64,000 nucleotides of DNA from Aquila chrysaetos chrysaetos (GCF_900496995.4 NW_024470381.1:496001-560000), one strand, 5' to 3'; shown: positions 1 to 13,700, counted from the first letter of the stretch. Notes: a model not told the origin generated them from the letters alone. Made by a program: numbers and translations.

Positions 1-330
1 AGTCCGGAACGCCAATCAGGAGCCGGCATTCCGCCCGCCCGCCTCGCTCGCCTGCCCGGTCTAAGCCACGCCCAGGCGGTTCTTCGGGGCGGGGCCGGCG
101 GTGGCGCGGCCAATCGGAGGGGCGGATGGGGAACGTTATTTACATACGGGAAGGGAGGGGTAAGGTCCCTCCCACGGCAGGGGAGGCCCCGCCCACGCCT
201 CGCGTCTGATTGGCCGCGGCGCGAGGGACTCATTTGCATACGAGGGCGCGGATGGGAGCGGTTCCCGCGGGAAGGGGTGGGCGGCGGGTGCGATGAGTGT
301 GGGGGGGCTCGGCCCCGGCAGCACGGAGGG
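1..330. promoter_or_regulatory. CpG-rich promoter-like segment with CCAAT boxes
   Basis: The first 330 bases are CpG-rich and carry several CCAAT boxes in both orientations (near 12, 108 and 208) and GC-box-like motifs. This is the composition of a vertebrate CpG-island promoter. It lies beyond the 3' end of BLVRB, so it probably serves a gene to the left of the window. No exon was recognised here. Confidence 0.45.
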
Positions 331-568
331 GAGGGCGAGCCCGGCCCCATAGGACCCCCCCAGCAATGCTCCCAAACCAACCGAGATCCCAGGATCCCCC
401 TCCGGAGCATCACCCCAAAACACAGCAGGATGCCCCCCCTCCCCCCAATTAAGCCTAACGATGCCGGGGGGGGGGCGGACCCCCCCCCTCCATTAATTAG
501 GGGAGCACCCTAATTAATTCAGCTCAGCTAACAGAAAAAGGCCGGATCCGGGCTGGGACAAAACTGGA

Positions 569-574
569 TTTAAT
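569..574 (-). terminator. BLVRB: BLVRB polyadenylation signal (ATTAAA)
   Basis: ATTAAA on the minus strand lies about 80 bases past the BLVRB stop codon. It is the common variant of AATAAA and is the only such signal close to the stop. Confidence 0.6.
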
Positions 575-654
575 CTCCCTGGGGATGCGTGGGGGGGAGT
601 TAGGGGGGATTTTGGGGAGCCACCGCCCACCCCGATCGATCCCGAGGGATCCCC

Positions 655-3621
655 CTAATCCTTGGAATAATCCCGGGAGACGTAGACGCTTTTCCCGTCG
701 TAGCAGGAGGTGTGGAGGCAGCGCAGGAGGAAATGGCCGAGGTCGTGCGTGGAAATAACCCGGGAGCCTCCGGATGCGCCCACCGTCACCGTGTAATCCC
801 CCGTCAGCGGCTGGTCGTCTGCCGGATAACGGGAGACACGGATAACGGGGGAGGGCGGGATAATGGGGATAGTGGGAAAATGGGGGAGACAGAGATAACA
901 GGGGAGATTGGGATAATGGGGTTAGTGGGATAATGGGGGAGACCAGGATAGTGGGGATAGTGGAATAATGGGTGAGACTGGGATAACAGGGAGACCAGGA
1001 TAATGGGGGATAGGGGGATAACAGGGAGACTGGGATAACGGCAGAGAGTGGGATAATGGGGAAACTGGGATAATGGGGGAGAGCGGGATGAAGTAGGATA
1101 TGAGGGATAAAGTGGGATACTGGGATAAAATGGGATGGAGAGATAATGGAATAGGGGAATAAATGGGATATGGGGATAAGATGGGATTTGGGGATATAAC
1201 GGGATATGGGGGTAAAATGGGATGGGGGATAATGTGGGATACAGGGATAAAGTGGGATAAGGGGATAAAATGGGATGGAGGATAGAATGGGATATGGGGA
1301 TAGAATGGGATAGGGGGTAGAATGGGATACAAGGATGAAATGGGATGAGGGATAAAATGGGATGGAGGATAGAATGGGATACTGGGATAAAATGGGATAT
1401 GGGGATAATGTCAGAGATGGGAATGAAATGGGATATGGGGGGAAAATGGGACATGGGGGATATAATGGGATACAGGGATAAGCTGGGATACTGGGATAAA
1501 ATGGGATAGGAGGTTAAAATGGGATAAAATCCGCCCCCCCATTTTTGGGGTGCACTCCCCCCCCCCGTACCGGCGATGTGTGAGGGACATGACGTAGACA
1601 CAGTCAGGCCCCGAATCCTGGAGGATATGGTGCATGCGGATGTGGTCCTCCGTCACCGGCACCAGCCGGGGGGGCACCTTCTGCAGGTCCCACAGCAGGA
1701 AAGCTGGGAGGGGGGAAAGTGGGGGGTCAGAGTAGGGGACCCCCATATTTTTTGGGGGGGGGACAACGATGACATTGGGGACACCCACCTGAGAGGCAGG
1801 CAACCACCTTGTGGACGCCGTGGGTCTTTGTGGCCGTCATGATGTTCTTGGTGCCTTTGGACATCACCATGGTGGGGCCTGGGGGGGGGCCAAGGGGGGG
1901 TTAGGGGGCAGCCCCCCAAAATTTTGGGGGTGATTGGGGGGATATGGGGCAGCCTAATGTGTTTTGGGGGGGATATGGGACAGCCCCCCAAGTTTTGGGG
2001 GTGATGGGGGGGTTATGGGGCAGCCCCCAAGTTTGGGGGTGATGGGGAGGAGTTATGGGGCAGCCCCCCCCAAGTTTTGGGGGTGATGGGGGGTTATGGG
2101 GTAGCCTAATGTGTTTTGGGGGGGATATGGGGCAGCCCCACAAGTTTGGAGTTGATTGAGGGGATATGGGGCAGCCCAACATGTTTTGGGGGGCAATATG
2201 GGGCAGCCCCCCAAGTTTGGGGGTGATTGAGGGGATATGGGGCAGCCCAACATATTTTGGGGGGGGATATGGGGCAGCCCCCCAAGTTTGGGGGTGATGG
2301 GGGGTTCAGGTGCCTGATTGTGGGGTCACAAGGCCCCAGGGCAATGGGGTCCCCCCAAAACCAGGGGGTCATGGGGTGCAGGGACCCCAGCAACATTGGG
2401 GGTCCCTGGACAACAGAGTCCCCCCAAAATCTATGGGGTCCTGGGGTGGGGGTCCCCGATGTCACCATACTCAGGTCATTCCTGGTCCCCAGGAGGATGA
2501 TGATGGCGTCCTGTCCCCTGATGGCCTCGGCCACCGCCGTGGGGTCCTGCACGTCCCCCAAAACCACGTGTGCCAGTTGATGCTGGGCCGGCAACCGGGC
2601 CCAATCCCGTACCAGCACCGTCACCGTGTACCCTGGGGGGGGGACAGCACCCAGGGGTGGGGGGGTTCCCCAAACCTTTGGCCCAGAGGCCGGATCGGGC
2701 CCCATGGCTGTCATGTGACGATGAGTTGGCAATTTGGGCAGGGGATGACTCAGCGTTCCTTCTGCCTGCCCCATAGGGGCTCTGCCTGATCCATATAGGC
2801 TCTATATGGCTCATATAGACTCTGCTGGCCCCACATCTGCCCCATAGTGACTCTGCCTGCCCCACATAAGCTCTATCTGCCCCATATAGACTCTACATGG
2901 CTCATAGGGGCTCTGCCCATCTCCACACCTGCCCCATATAGGCTCTATATGGCCCATACAGGCTCTGCCTGCCCCAAAGGGGCTATGTGTGCCCCACAGG
3001 GGCTCTCCCTGCCCCATAGGGGCTCTATTGGCCCCAAACAGACCGCGTCTGCCCCAGATAAACTTTATCTACCCTGGGCAGGCTGGGTTGGCCCCACATA
3101 GGTTCTATATGGCCCCAACAGGCTGGGTCTGCCCCACATATAGCCTCTATGTAGCCTGGACAGGCTGGGTCTGCCCCATAGAGGCTCTATATGACCCTGA
3201 TGGGCTCTATCTGCCCCATAGAGGCTCTATATGGCCCAGCCATGCCCCCAGCACCCCCCAGCTCCTACTCAGCCCCCAGGACCCCCCCCCCAGTTCCCAC
3301 GTCCCCCCTGGGTGCCACCAAACCCCTGGTCCCCATCCACCCCCCAATGCCCCCCCATAACCCCAATGCTCCCCCATAACCCCAGTGACCCCCCCAACCC
3401 CAACACCCCCCCAAAACCCCCTCCCACCACCCTCCTCATCCCCAACCCGGGGGTCCCTTCCCCACCGCAGCCTTTTGGGGCTGCAGCAGGGGGGGTGTCC
3501 CCAATGTCGTCCCCCCACGATGTCGTCCCCCCCATTTACCCTCCTCCAGGGCTTGGCCCAGTGTGGCCAGCCCGGTCCTGCCGGTGACCCCGAAGATGAC
3601 GATGTTCTTCCCGGTGGCCAT
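655..3621 (-). CDS. BLVRB: Biliverdin reductase B / flavin reductase (NADPH), five exons
   Basis: Cytosolic NADPH-dependent reductase of flavins and biliverdin IX-beta, single Rossmann-fold (SDR-type) family. Exons on the minus strand: 3540-3621, 2471-2632, 1789-1878, 1571-1703, 655-818. Exon 1 gives [19 protein letters not shown] with the GxxGxxG nucleotide-binding loop; exon 2 holds the conserved LLGTRNDLS segment; exon 4 holds [14 protein letters not shown] and DDHIRMH-like EDHIRMH; exon 5 starts [11 protein letters not shown]. All introns are GT-AG. The exons sum to 631 bases, one more than a whole number of codons: exon 4 ends in the wrong phase, and dropping one base near its CCC run (about 1588-1592) gives the expected [12 protein letters not shown] join. 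About 209 residues, against 206 in human. The start was chosen for its match to the family N-terminus. It shares a divergent promoter with SPTBN4. Confidence 0.95.
835..1545. repeat. GGGATA-rich minisatellite in BLVRB intron 4
   Basis: About 700 bases of degenerate tandem units built on GGGATAATGGGATA and GGGATAAAATGGGAT fill the intron before the last BLVRB exon. Long open frames across it (rich in Ile, Ser, Pro, Tyr on the minus strand) are products of the repeat and not genes. Confidence 0.85.
1895..2310. repeat. Minisatellite in BLVRB intron 2
   Basis: Degenerate tandem copies of a roughly 48-base unit containing TATGGGGCAGCCCCCCAA and GTTTTGGGGGTGATGGGG lie between BLVRB exons 2 and 3. 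No coding signal was seen. Confidence 0.8.
2770..3240. repeat. Minisatellite in BLVRB intron 1
   Basis: Repeated units of GGCTCTATATGGCCC and GGCTCTGCCTGCCCCA with variable spacing. Intronic and without coding signal. Confidence 0.75.
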
Positions 3622-4167
3622 CACCGGGGGGGGGACACACACCCCGGGGACACACACACACACACACACACCGAGGAGGGGGACACACACAGGGACACCG
3701 AGAGCTGCTCGGTGCCACCACCCGCTACCGGGGTTTGGCTCCGCCCCGGGGGCCCCGGTTACGCCCCCCCCCAGTGCCCCGGGGGCCGGGCCAGTGAACG
3801 GGGGGGGGGGGGGTCCGTGCCCCCCCCGTCTATACGGGCCCGGTCCATACGGGCCCGATCCGTGCCCCCCCCCCCCCCACTCCTCCCGGTGCCGCTATCC
3901 CCCCCCTCCGTTTTTTCCGGGGTGGGGGGTGATGCCGGTGCCCAGTTATTCTTGCGGGGGGGGGGGGGGGATGGATGGATATTCCCGGTGCAGCGGCGGG
4001 GTCGTGCACGGCGGGGGGGGGGGGGGGGAAGCGGGGGGGGATGGGACGGGGGAGCGCGGTCCCGCCATTGGCTGCCGGGGCGGCGGCGCGTTCCGGTGCG
4101 CGGGGGGAGCCGGGCCCGGGCGGTACCGGCAGCACCGGCTGCCCCCCCCCCCCCCCCGCCCTGCACG
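3622..4167. promoter_or_regulatory. Divergent BLVRB/SPTBN4 promoter and SPTBN4 5' UTR exon
   Basis: This CpG-rich interval lies between the BLVRB start codon on the minus strand and a consensus splice donor (CACG|GTGAGT) ending at 4167 on the plus strand. That donor most likely closes a non-coding first exon of SPTBN4, whose start codon sits in the next exon at 4780. The interval also contains a CA dinucleotide run (3650-3671) and several C/G homopolymers. The transcription start sites cannot be placed. Confidence 0.6.
3650..3671. repeat. CA microsatellite
   Basis: An uninterrupted ACACAC run of about 22 bases just upstream of BLVRB. Confidence 0.9.
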
Positions 4168-4206
4168 GTGAGTCGGGTCCCTGTGTCCTTCCCCCCCCCC
4201 GGCAAG

Positions 4207-4242
4207 CATCCATCCATCCATCCATCCATCCATCCATCCATC
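4207..4242. repeat. CATC tetranucleotide microsatellite
   Basis: About nine perfect CATC units in the first intron of SPTBN4. Confidence 0.95.
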
Positions 4243-4779
4243 ATCCCCCCCCCGCCCCGGTCCCGGTGCACCGGGAGGAGGCGGCTCTGGTGCGTCCGTG
4301 ACCCTCCGGTATAACCGGGAAAGGGCGGGAAGGGGGAGGACACAGCACCCTGGGGGGGACACACAGCACCCTGGGGGGGGACATCCCTCCCACCCCCCCC
4401 CAGGGCGGGTCTCTGGTCACTGGTGGGGTCCTTCAAGGTGACCACCGGGAGGGGCCCGATCCTGCTCCTTCTGGGGGGGGGGGGGGGGGGGTGGTCCTGG
4501 GAAGGGGGGGGCTGCAGAGGATCCTGGGGGGTCACAGGGGGTGCTCAGGTGTCTGTGGGGGTGCTCAGGGCAGGGGGGAGGCAGGGGGTTGGCTCTGGGC
4601 CACCCCTGGCCTTCAGACAACACCCTGGAGACTTCCAGGGACCCTCCAGGAGAAGGTGTCATTCCCCCCCCCATCACTGACCCCCTCACCCACACATGTG
4701 CACACACCCACATGCATGGGTGTGCGTGTGTGTGTGTGCCCCCCTCCCCAAACCCACCCCACCCCACCCCCCCAGCCCG

Positions 4780-7700
4780 ATGGCGGCCATGGCGGCCAAG
4801 CTGGACAACATGGAGCAACAAAACAACAACGGCCCCTGGGAGAGCCCCGATCCACGGGTTTGGGACGACACCATGGCCACCACCAAGCTCTTCGAGTGTT
4901 CCCGCATCAAAGCCTTGGCCGGTAAATCCATCCTCACCATCCCGGCAAAGCCCCAGGTGCCTGGTCCAACCCCCCCCGCCACCACGGTTGAACCTGTTTC
5001 TTCCCCGGGTAGATGAGAGGGATGCGGTGCAGAAGAAGACTTTTACCAAGTGGGTGAATTCCCACCTCGCCCGTGTCTCCTGCTGTATCAGGGATCTCTA
5101 CGCCGATCTCCGTGATGGCTACGTCCTCACCCAGCTGCTGGAGGTGCTCTCTGGGAAGCAGCTGGTGAGAGCCAGGACCTCCCCATCACCACCACCACCA
5201 CCACCACCCAGGTCCCATCCATCAACAGGGTTGGGTTGAGCTGGGACCTCCCCATCACCACCCCCCGCTCCATGTGTAGGGTGCTGCAGGTTCCACCCAC
5301 CTCGAGGTTGTGATGAACTGGGTGGGAGGACCTTCTCCAAGGTAGGGGTGAGGTGGGGGTGACGGGTGCCGGTGTCTCCGGCAGCCCAAACCGACACGGG
5401 GCCGGATGCGGATCCACTCCTTGGAGAACGTGGACAAGGCGTTGCAGTTCCTCAAGGAGCAACAGGTGCACCTGGAGAACGTGGGCTCCCATGACATCGT
5501 GGACGGCAACCACCGCCTCACCCTCGGCCTCATCTGGACCATCATCCTCCGCTTCCAGGTAGCAGGATGGGGCTGTCCCCACCCCGGGGATGGTGTCCCC
5601 ACCCCAGGACCTCGCCATGTGTCAGTGCCCCTTGGCTTTCCCCAGATCCAGGTGATCAAAATCAAGACTGAAGACAACCGGGAGACGCGCTCGGCCAAGG
5701 ATGCTCTGCTGCTCTGGTGCCAGATGAAGACGGTGGGGTGAGCGGTGACCCCCTCCTTGCGCCGTCCTGGTGCTGGGATGGACCTTCCCTGCCCCCCCCC
5801 CCCATGGACGGGGGATGGATCCAGCACTGTGTGACCCCCACCCTTTCCCCACAGCTACCCCGAGGTGAACATCCAGAACTTCACCACCAGTTGGAGGGAT
5901 GGGTTGGCCTTCAATGCGCTCATCCACAAGCACAGGTCTGCCGTGGGGGAGGGGGGGGGGTGCCAACCTGGACGCCTGGGTTCCCTCCACGGGGTGGGGG
6001 GCTCAAAGTGACTGTGTCCCTCTTGCAGGCCGGACCTCATCGACTTCCACAAGCTGACCAAGTCCAATGCGACCTACAACCTTCAACAAGCCTTCAACAC
6101 GGCCGAGCAGCAGTTGGGGCTCAGCAAGCTGCTGGACCCCGAGGGTAGGGATGGGACAGGACCGGGGGGGGTCTGTCCGTCCATCCATCCACATGGGGTG
6201 GGGTGTCTCCACCCATCTGGCTAATTGCTCCCACCTTCATTTTCCACCTCAGAGGATTTTGGGGGCGGCTCAAGGTTGAGGGGAACAGCTTGGGGTTGGT
6301 GGATGGGCTTTGCTGGACCAGGGCTGGTGGTTGGGGGGGACTCCAGGGAGCTGAGCAGGCTTGGGGACCAACACTTCACCTCCCGCCAGACGTCAACATG
6401 GAGGACCCCGACGAGAAGTCCATCATCACCTATGTGGTGTCCTTCTACCACTACTTCTCCAAGATGAAGGCGCTGGCTGTGGAGGGGAAGCGCATCGGGA
6501 AGGTGGGTTTTGGCCCACGCCCTGTGGCTCCGTGGGATGTCCCATCCTTTGGTTCATGGGGTGCCCCATCCTTTGCTCCATGGGATGTCCCATCCCTCGC
6601 TCCACTGGGCACCAGCAAGGACAGGGCCATGCTGGTCCCTGGAGGGGCTGGGCCAAGCAGGTTGCACCCCAAGCCACCCACGGTTGCTCAAAGGGGTTCT
6701 GTGGGCTGCACCCCTGAGCCATACAGGTGACCCACCCCTCTCCCACCAGGTTCTGGATCAGGCCATGGAGATCGAGGCCATCATTGAGCGGTACGAGGTG
6801 CTGGCAGCCGAGCTGCTCGCCTGGATCCAGCACACCATCACCATCATCAGCAACCAGAAGTTTGCCAACTCCTTGACTGGGGTGCAGCAGCAGCTCCAAG
6901 CCTTCACCTCCTTCTGCATCCTGGAGAAGCCCATCAAGTGAGCACCTCCTGGGATTGGGGGGGGACAACCACGGGGGGGACGGGACCATGGCCGTATCCT
7001 GACCTGGTCCTGCCACCCCACAGGTTCCAGGAGAAGGGGAACCTGGAGGTCCTGCTCTTCACCATCCAGAGCAAGCTACGGGCCAACAACCACAAGCTCT
7101 ATGTCCCCAGTGAGGGCAAGAGCATCTCCGACATCAATAAGGTGCTGGTGGGATGGGGGTGACCTCTCCATCCTGGGGGACCCCGAGAAGGGCTGGGGAC
7201 CCCCTTGTCGAGCCCGGTGTCCCACCCTGCAGGATTGGACCTGCCTGGAGAAGGCAGAGCATGAGCGGGAGGTGTCACTGCGTAACGAGCTGATCCGGCA
7301 GGAGAAGCTGGAGCTGCTGGCCCAACATTTCGACCACAAGGCCGTCATGAGGGAGACGTGGTTGAACGAGAACCAACGCTTGGTCTCACAGGTGGGATGG
7401 GGTGGGGGGGCTCAGTGGGGACCCTCACCCTGGGGCAGGATGCCTGGGTCCTCTCCCTGGCTGGGGTTGGGGGGTGAGGAACCCAACACTCGGGTGGTGG
7501 GATCTCCTGGCTAGCCTCATTGAGCTCCCTCGTTGACCAAGGAGTGGTCCACCCCGCCTGATGGCATCTCCCCCCACCCCAGGACAACTTTGGCTATGAC
7601 CTGCCGGCGGTGGAGGCCGCCATGAAGAAGCATGAGGCCATTGAGGCCGACATCTCCTCCTACCAAGAGCGCATCCAGGTAGTGGTGGAGCTGGCCCTGG

Positions 7701-10700
7701 AGATGGAGTCAGAGGGCTACTACGACACCAAACGCATCAGTGCCCAGAAGGACAACATCCTTCGGCAGTGGGGGCTGTTGACTGAGCTGGTCCGTGCCCG
7801 CCGTGCCCGCCTCGAGCAGAACCTGGCCCTGCAGAAGATCTTCCAGGAGATGGTCTATATGATTGACTGGATGGAGGAGATGCAGGTAGAGCCGGGGACG
7901 CGGCGGGTACCGGGCGTCCCCATGGAGGATGCGGTGGGAAGCTCTGGACCTCGCGGTCTCATTCCCTTTCCCCAGGTGCTGCTGGTCTCCAAGGATTTGG
8001 GGAAGCATCTTCTGGAGGTTGAGGACCTGCTGCAGAAGCACGGGCTGCTGGAGGCTGACATCTCCGCCCAGACTGAGCGGGTGCAGGCGCTCAACGCCGC
8101 TGCGCTCAAGTTCTCAGAGCTGGAGGGTAACATGGGGCACCGGGACAGGCACCATGAGGACCGGGAGATGCTTGGCCTTGGGGGGGGTCAACCAAGGTCT
8201 TCGGGGTGCTGTAGACCATCTCCACTAAGATCTGGTTCTCTTGGTCCAGGCTACCAACCCTGTGACCCCCAGATCATCTGCAACCGGGTCAACCACATCC
8301 AGACATGTCTGGAGGAGCTGGGGGAGCTGGCGGGCAAGAGATGCAAGGAGCTGGAGGACTCCCGCCAGCTTTGGGCCTTCTTCCAGGAGATGGAGGAGGC
8401 CGAGGCGTGGATCCACGAGAAGGAGCAGATCCTGGCCACCAAGACGTGTGGCCGGGACCTGAGCAGCGTCTTGACATTGACCAACAAGCACAAGAGCATG
8501 TTGGGCGAGCTGGGTAGCCGACGGGCTCTGTTGCACCAGACCATGAAGAGGGGCGAGCAGATCTTGGCCAAGAAACGCTTCAGCCCCGGTGGGATCCAGG
8601 AGAAGATGCGGGAGGTTCGCCTCCGCTGGAAGAAGCTGGAGGAGGTGATGGGGTTGCACCAACAACGGTTGCAGGAGGCCCTCAACTTCTTCCAGTTCAG
8701 CGCCGAGACGGATGACTTGGTGGCCTGGTTGCAGGACACCTACCGCATCGTCTCCAGCGATGACTTTGGCCATGATGACTATTCCGCCCAAGCTCTTCTG
8801 CGGAAGCACCGGGCAGTGGTGGAAGAGGTGGAGAAGCACCGGGAGGCCGTGTTGGCCCTCTGGAAGCAGTTGGCTCTTCTGGCACCTGAGCACCGTCAAG
8901 GGGTTGACGTGCAGATCCGGGTGGTGGAAGTGGAGCAGCTCTACGGGGAGGTGGCTGAGGTGGCCGTGCTGCGGCAGCAGTGGTTGCAGGACGCTTTGGC
9001 CATCTACCGTATGTTCAGCGAGGTGCACGCCTGCGAGGTCTGGGTGGACGAGAAGGAGCAGTGGTTGGAGAGGATGGAGGTGCCGGAGGAGTTGGATGAG
9101 GTTGAGGTGGTCCAGCATAGGTATGTTGGGGGGGTTGGGAACGGGACCGGACGCCTGGGTCCCTTGCCCCATCGGAGAACCCACCGCTCACCTTTCCTCC
9201 CCAGGTTTGAGAGCCTGGACCAGGAGATGAACAGCGTCATGGGACGGATCTTGGATGTCAACCAGGTGGTGCAGCAGTTGGTGGACGGGGGTCACCCCAG
9301 CTCGGAGGAGGTCCGCTCCTGCCAGGACCACCTCAACAGCAGGTACGGGTGTGGGGAGGGGGGCCGAGCTGTGGGGCCAAGTCCATCCTGGGGGTCCGTC
9401 ATGCCCAAGGTGGACCCCATACTGCTTGGGGGCTCCTGTGGGGGGAATGAGCTGTGGGGCTGCTGGCAGACCCCAACCTTGGGGTTCTCCCAGCCTGGTG
9501 GGACGTCCCCATGGGGTCCAGCTCTTCAGTGCCCTGGGCCAAGCCCATCCTGGGGGTCCACAATGCTCAGGCTGGACCTCATCCTGCTTGGGGGCACCTT
9601 GGTGAGGGGAACGAGCTGTGGGGCTGCTCACAGACCCCAACCTTGGGGTTCTCCCAGCCTGGTGAGACGTCCCCACGGGGTCCAGCTCTCCAGTACAATG
9701 GCCCGAGCCCATCCCAAGCATTGGTGATGCCCAAGGTGGATGCCATCCTGGTGGCAGTGCCAGTGCAGGGCTCCATCCTGGTCTTGTCCCACCTCTGTCC
9801 CCAGGTGGAATCGGGTGGTGGAGCTGGTGGAGCACAAGAAGAGCCAACTCAGCTCCGTCCTGAAGATCCAGAACTACCTGCTGGAGTGCGGCGAGATGAA
9901 GGCGCAGGTGCGGGAGAAGAGAAAAGCCATCGAAGCCACACAATCGGGTGGTGGCAACCTGGGCGGCGTGTTGACCTTGCAACGCCGCCTCTCCACCATG
10001 GAGGCAGCTCTGGTGGTCTTGGAACCTCGGTTGGTGGAGCTTCAACGGGAAGGCGAAGCCTTGGCTGCCTCCCACCCCGGGCGAGCCCTGGAGATCCTGC
10101 TGCCCTTGGAGCAGATCAGCGAGGAGTGGGAGGCCCTGAAGCGGGCGCTGCAAGGTTGTAAGGACTCTTTGATCATTGCCGGTCGCTTGCAACAGTTCAT
10201 CCAAGACTTGGACAACTTCCTCAGTTGGTTGGTGAAGACTCAAGCTGCTGTAGCCTCCGAGGAGGTGCCGGATAGCTTGGCCAAAGCGGAGAGGTTGTTG
10301 AACCAACACGTGGCCCTCAAAGAGGAGATCAATGGCTACGAGGAGGACTATGCCAAGATCCAAGCGGCCAGCGACCTGTTGGCCTTGGAGGAGACGGAGG
10401 TCCCCTACCTCTCGTTGCAGCAGTGGTTGCAGAAGCTGGACGCGGGCTGGGGCAAGCTGTTGCAGAGCTGGGAGACGCGACGAGAGGTGCTGGTGCAATC
10501 TCACGTCTTCCACCTCTTCCTCCGGGATGTCCAGCAATGCGAGACCAGCCTCTACAACCAGGTAGAGATGGGTGGGAGAAGTTCTCAGTGACCTTACGGT
10601 TGAGTTGGGGAGGATGGCGCAAGGAGAAGAGGTGACCAGGGATGGAGAGCCCACCACCAGCATCTCCTCCATCCCTTCTCCAGGAGTCCACCCTGGTCCA

Positions 10701-13700
10701 CGCCGAGCTCCCCGACACGGTGGAAGGGGTGAGCAACGCCATCAAGAAGCACAAGGACTTCACCACCACCATGGACCTCAACCTGCAGAAAATCCAACTG
10801 GCTCTACAAGCTGGTGAGAGCCTCCAACATCAAGGCAACCTCTACAGTGACCGCGTGGCTGAGGTGATGCAGAGTCTTCATGCCAAGTAGGTGCCGGGAT
10901 GGCAACACCTTGACCCCACCCGGGACCCTCCCCACCCCCAGGGACAATGATGGAGCTGGATCTGCTGGTGCATCCTCACCATGGCTGATGGGGAACGTGC
11001 AACCCCATGCCTCAGTTTCCCCTTTGGATTAATTCGCTTTGCAAGGGGCTGGGGTGGGTTAATTAGGTGCTTAATTGGGGTGCTGGGGGGGGTGGGGTGT
11101 CACCGGCTGGGCAGCGCTGAGCCGGGTCCCCCCCCCAACCCACAGGAGCCAACGCAACTACCAGCTGGCTCAGGAGTGGATGCAGCGGCTCGAGGACCAC
11201 CTTGAGCTGCAGTGGTTCCTCCAGGACTGCCATGAGGTAGGACCCGGACCCCTGACACCCCCCCCAACCCCCCCCCCCAAATTATTCAGGAAGGGCGAGG
11301 GGGGGCTGGCTCCAAGTTTGGGTGCAGAGAGTCCCAACTGGGTGCTGGGCTGGGGGTTGTGAACCCCCGGGATGGGTGCTGCCGCTGATGCCAGCATGGT
11401 CTGGGTCACGGCTTTTGGGGGGGGGTGGTCCCCAAGGGTCCCCAAGTCCCCCCCCCAAAACCTGGACCAGTGGGTCCTGTACATCCCCATAGATGCTCCT
11501 CAGCATCTCAGGGGGCTTCACCGCCGGCCGCGGTGGGAGCCGCAGTGGTCCATCACCAGCACGGTGCGGTTACAGCACATGGGGGAGGTTGGCCAGATCC
11601 CCGGTTGCCTTTTTGGCGCAGATAACCGGGGAGGCCGGATCCGGCCTCTGCGCTCCACCCGGCATCTGCTGCAAAGGCTCTGCGACATCACGCCAATGCC
11701 ACCATCATCCTCATCCTCCTCTTCCTCGTTGCCGTAGAGGGACCGCAGGCCCCAGCGTGGGCCCATCACCCTTCCAAGGGTTGCGGGGATCCCTTTTTTT
11801 TTGGGGGGGGGGGGTGTTTTACAACCTCATTCCCCCCCCCCGCCCTCCTTTTCCCTTTAGCTGGATGGCTGGATCCGGGAGAAGGTGCTGATGGCAGGGG
11901 ACCCCTCCCGGGACCCCCCCCCCTCGCCCCCCCCAAACCATGGCTGAAGCACCAAGCGTTCATGGCCGAGCTGGCGCAGAATAAAGAGTGGCTGGAGAAG
12001 ATCGAGAAGGTAGAAGGGGGGGGGAGAAGAAAAAAAAAAGGGGGGGGTCGTAGTGTGGAGGGGGGGAGGGATGAGCTTTAACTGCTTCCTCACCGGGTGA
12101 GGGGGGCTTGAGGGGTGAGGCGTTTGGGGGTGGCGTGGTGGTTGCGGGGGCCCCCCCCTTGCTGCAGCTCCCCCCCCCTTCGTTGCATCCTTCCCCGGCT
12201 GGTTGCATCCCCCCCTGCCGCATCCCTGCTTGCTGCATCTCCCCCCCCCCCCCGTTGCATCCTTCCCCGCCTGCACCCCCATTTCGTTGCACCCCCCCCG
12301 TTGCATCCCCCCCCAGCTGCATCTTCCCTGGCTGCACCTGCCTTTTGCTGCACCTCACTTTTGCTGCATCCCCCCCCCCGCATCCTTCCCCACTGCACCC
12401 CCCCCAGCTGCACCCCCCATTTCCCTGCACCCCTCTCTGGCTGCACCCCCCCCTTCGCTACACTCCCCCCAGCTACACCCCCTTTTTGCTGCACCCCTTT
12501 TTGCTCCCCCCAGCTCCATCCCCCTTTTGCTGCACCCCTTTTTTCTGCACCCCCTTTCCCTGCATCACCCCCCTTTTGCTGCAACCCCCTTTTGCTGCAA
12601 CCCCCACTGAACCCCCCCTTTTGCTACACCCCCCTTTCCCTGCACCCCCATTTTGCTGCACCCCATTTTGCTGCATCACCCCCCTTTCTCTGCACCTCCC
12701 CTTTCCCTGTACCCCCCTTTTGCTGCACCCCCTTTCCCTACAACCCCCCAGCTGCACCCCTCTTTTCTCTGCACCCCCTTTCGCTACAACCCCCCCCGCT
12801 GCACCCCCCTTTTGCTACACCCCCCCCCGGGTGCCACCCAAAGCCCTGCACCCCCTCCCTCCCCCACCAGGGGGCGCCCTTCATGAAGTCTGAAGATCCA
12901 CCACCCCCATGGCCAACGGTCAACACCCCAAATCCCAGGGTGGGCGGGGAACGACACCCCCCCCTTGACACCCCCCCTTGACCCCCCCTACCCCACCCCA
13001 GGAAGGTGAAGAACTTCTCCTCACCAAACCCAAATTAGCCGACGCCGTTCGGCGTCAACTGGAAGAGTTACGGCAATGTTGGGTAGAGTTGGAAACCACC
13101 AGCCAAGCCAGGAGCCGGCGGTTGGCAGAAGCCGCAGCCGCCGAGCGCTTGGCGCGGAGTTACGCTGACATGGAGGCGCGGCTGGGGAGGCTGGAGGAGC
13201 AGCTGGAGACGGTGGGGGCAGGAGCCGACCTTCTTAGCGTCAGCAGGCAGCTCAAGAGGTTGCAGGTGGGTTTGGGGGGGACATCAGGTGTTGAGGGGAC
13301 ATCAGGTGTTGGGGGGCACCAGGTTATGGGGCAAACCAGGTTATGGGGAACACCAGGTCTTGGGGGGACACCAGGTTATAGGGGGACACTGGGAGTTGGG
13401 GGGACACCGGGTGTTGGGGGGACACTGGGTTATGGGGGGGCACCAGGTCTTGGGGGGATATTGGGTGTTGGGGGGACGTCAGGTGTTTGGGGGGGATGTT
13501 GGGTGTTGGGGGGGGGACGTTGGGTGTTGGGGGCACCCCAGTGCGCAGCCCCAGTTGCAATGGGAGCTCAGCACTACCAGCTCATCCCGGTACTGACTCA
13601 CAGCCGAGGTTCCCCGGCACAGCTGGCACAGCTGGCACGACACCACCACCCTGCTCCGGTGCTGGGGGTCCTGGCGAGGTGGGGGGGTGTCCTCTCCCAT

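Noticed and set aside
3385-4314. 309-codon plus-strand open frame upstream of SPTBN4
   Set aside because: Pro/Gly/Arg-rich, spans the divergent promoter and homopolymers, and opposes BLVRB exon 1. No family match.
12108-12981. Long Pro/Cys/Leu-rich open frames
   Set aside because: They are translations of a C-rich pyrimidine repeat inside an SPTBN4 intron.
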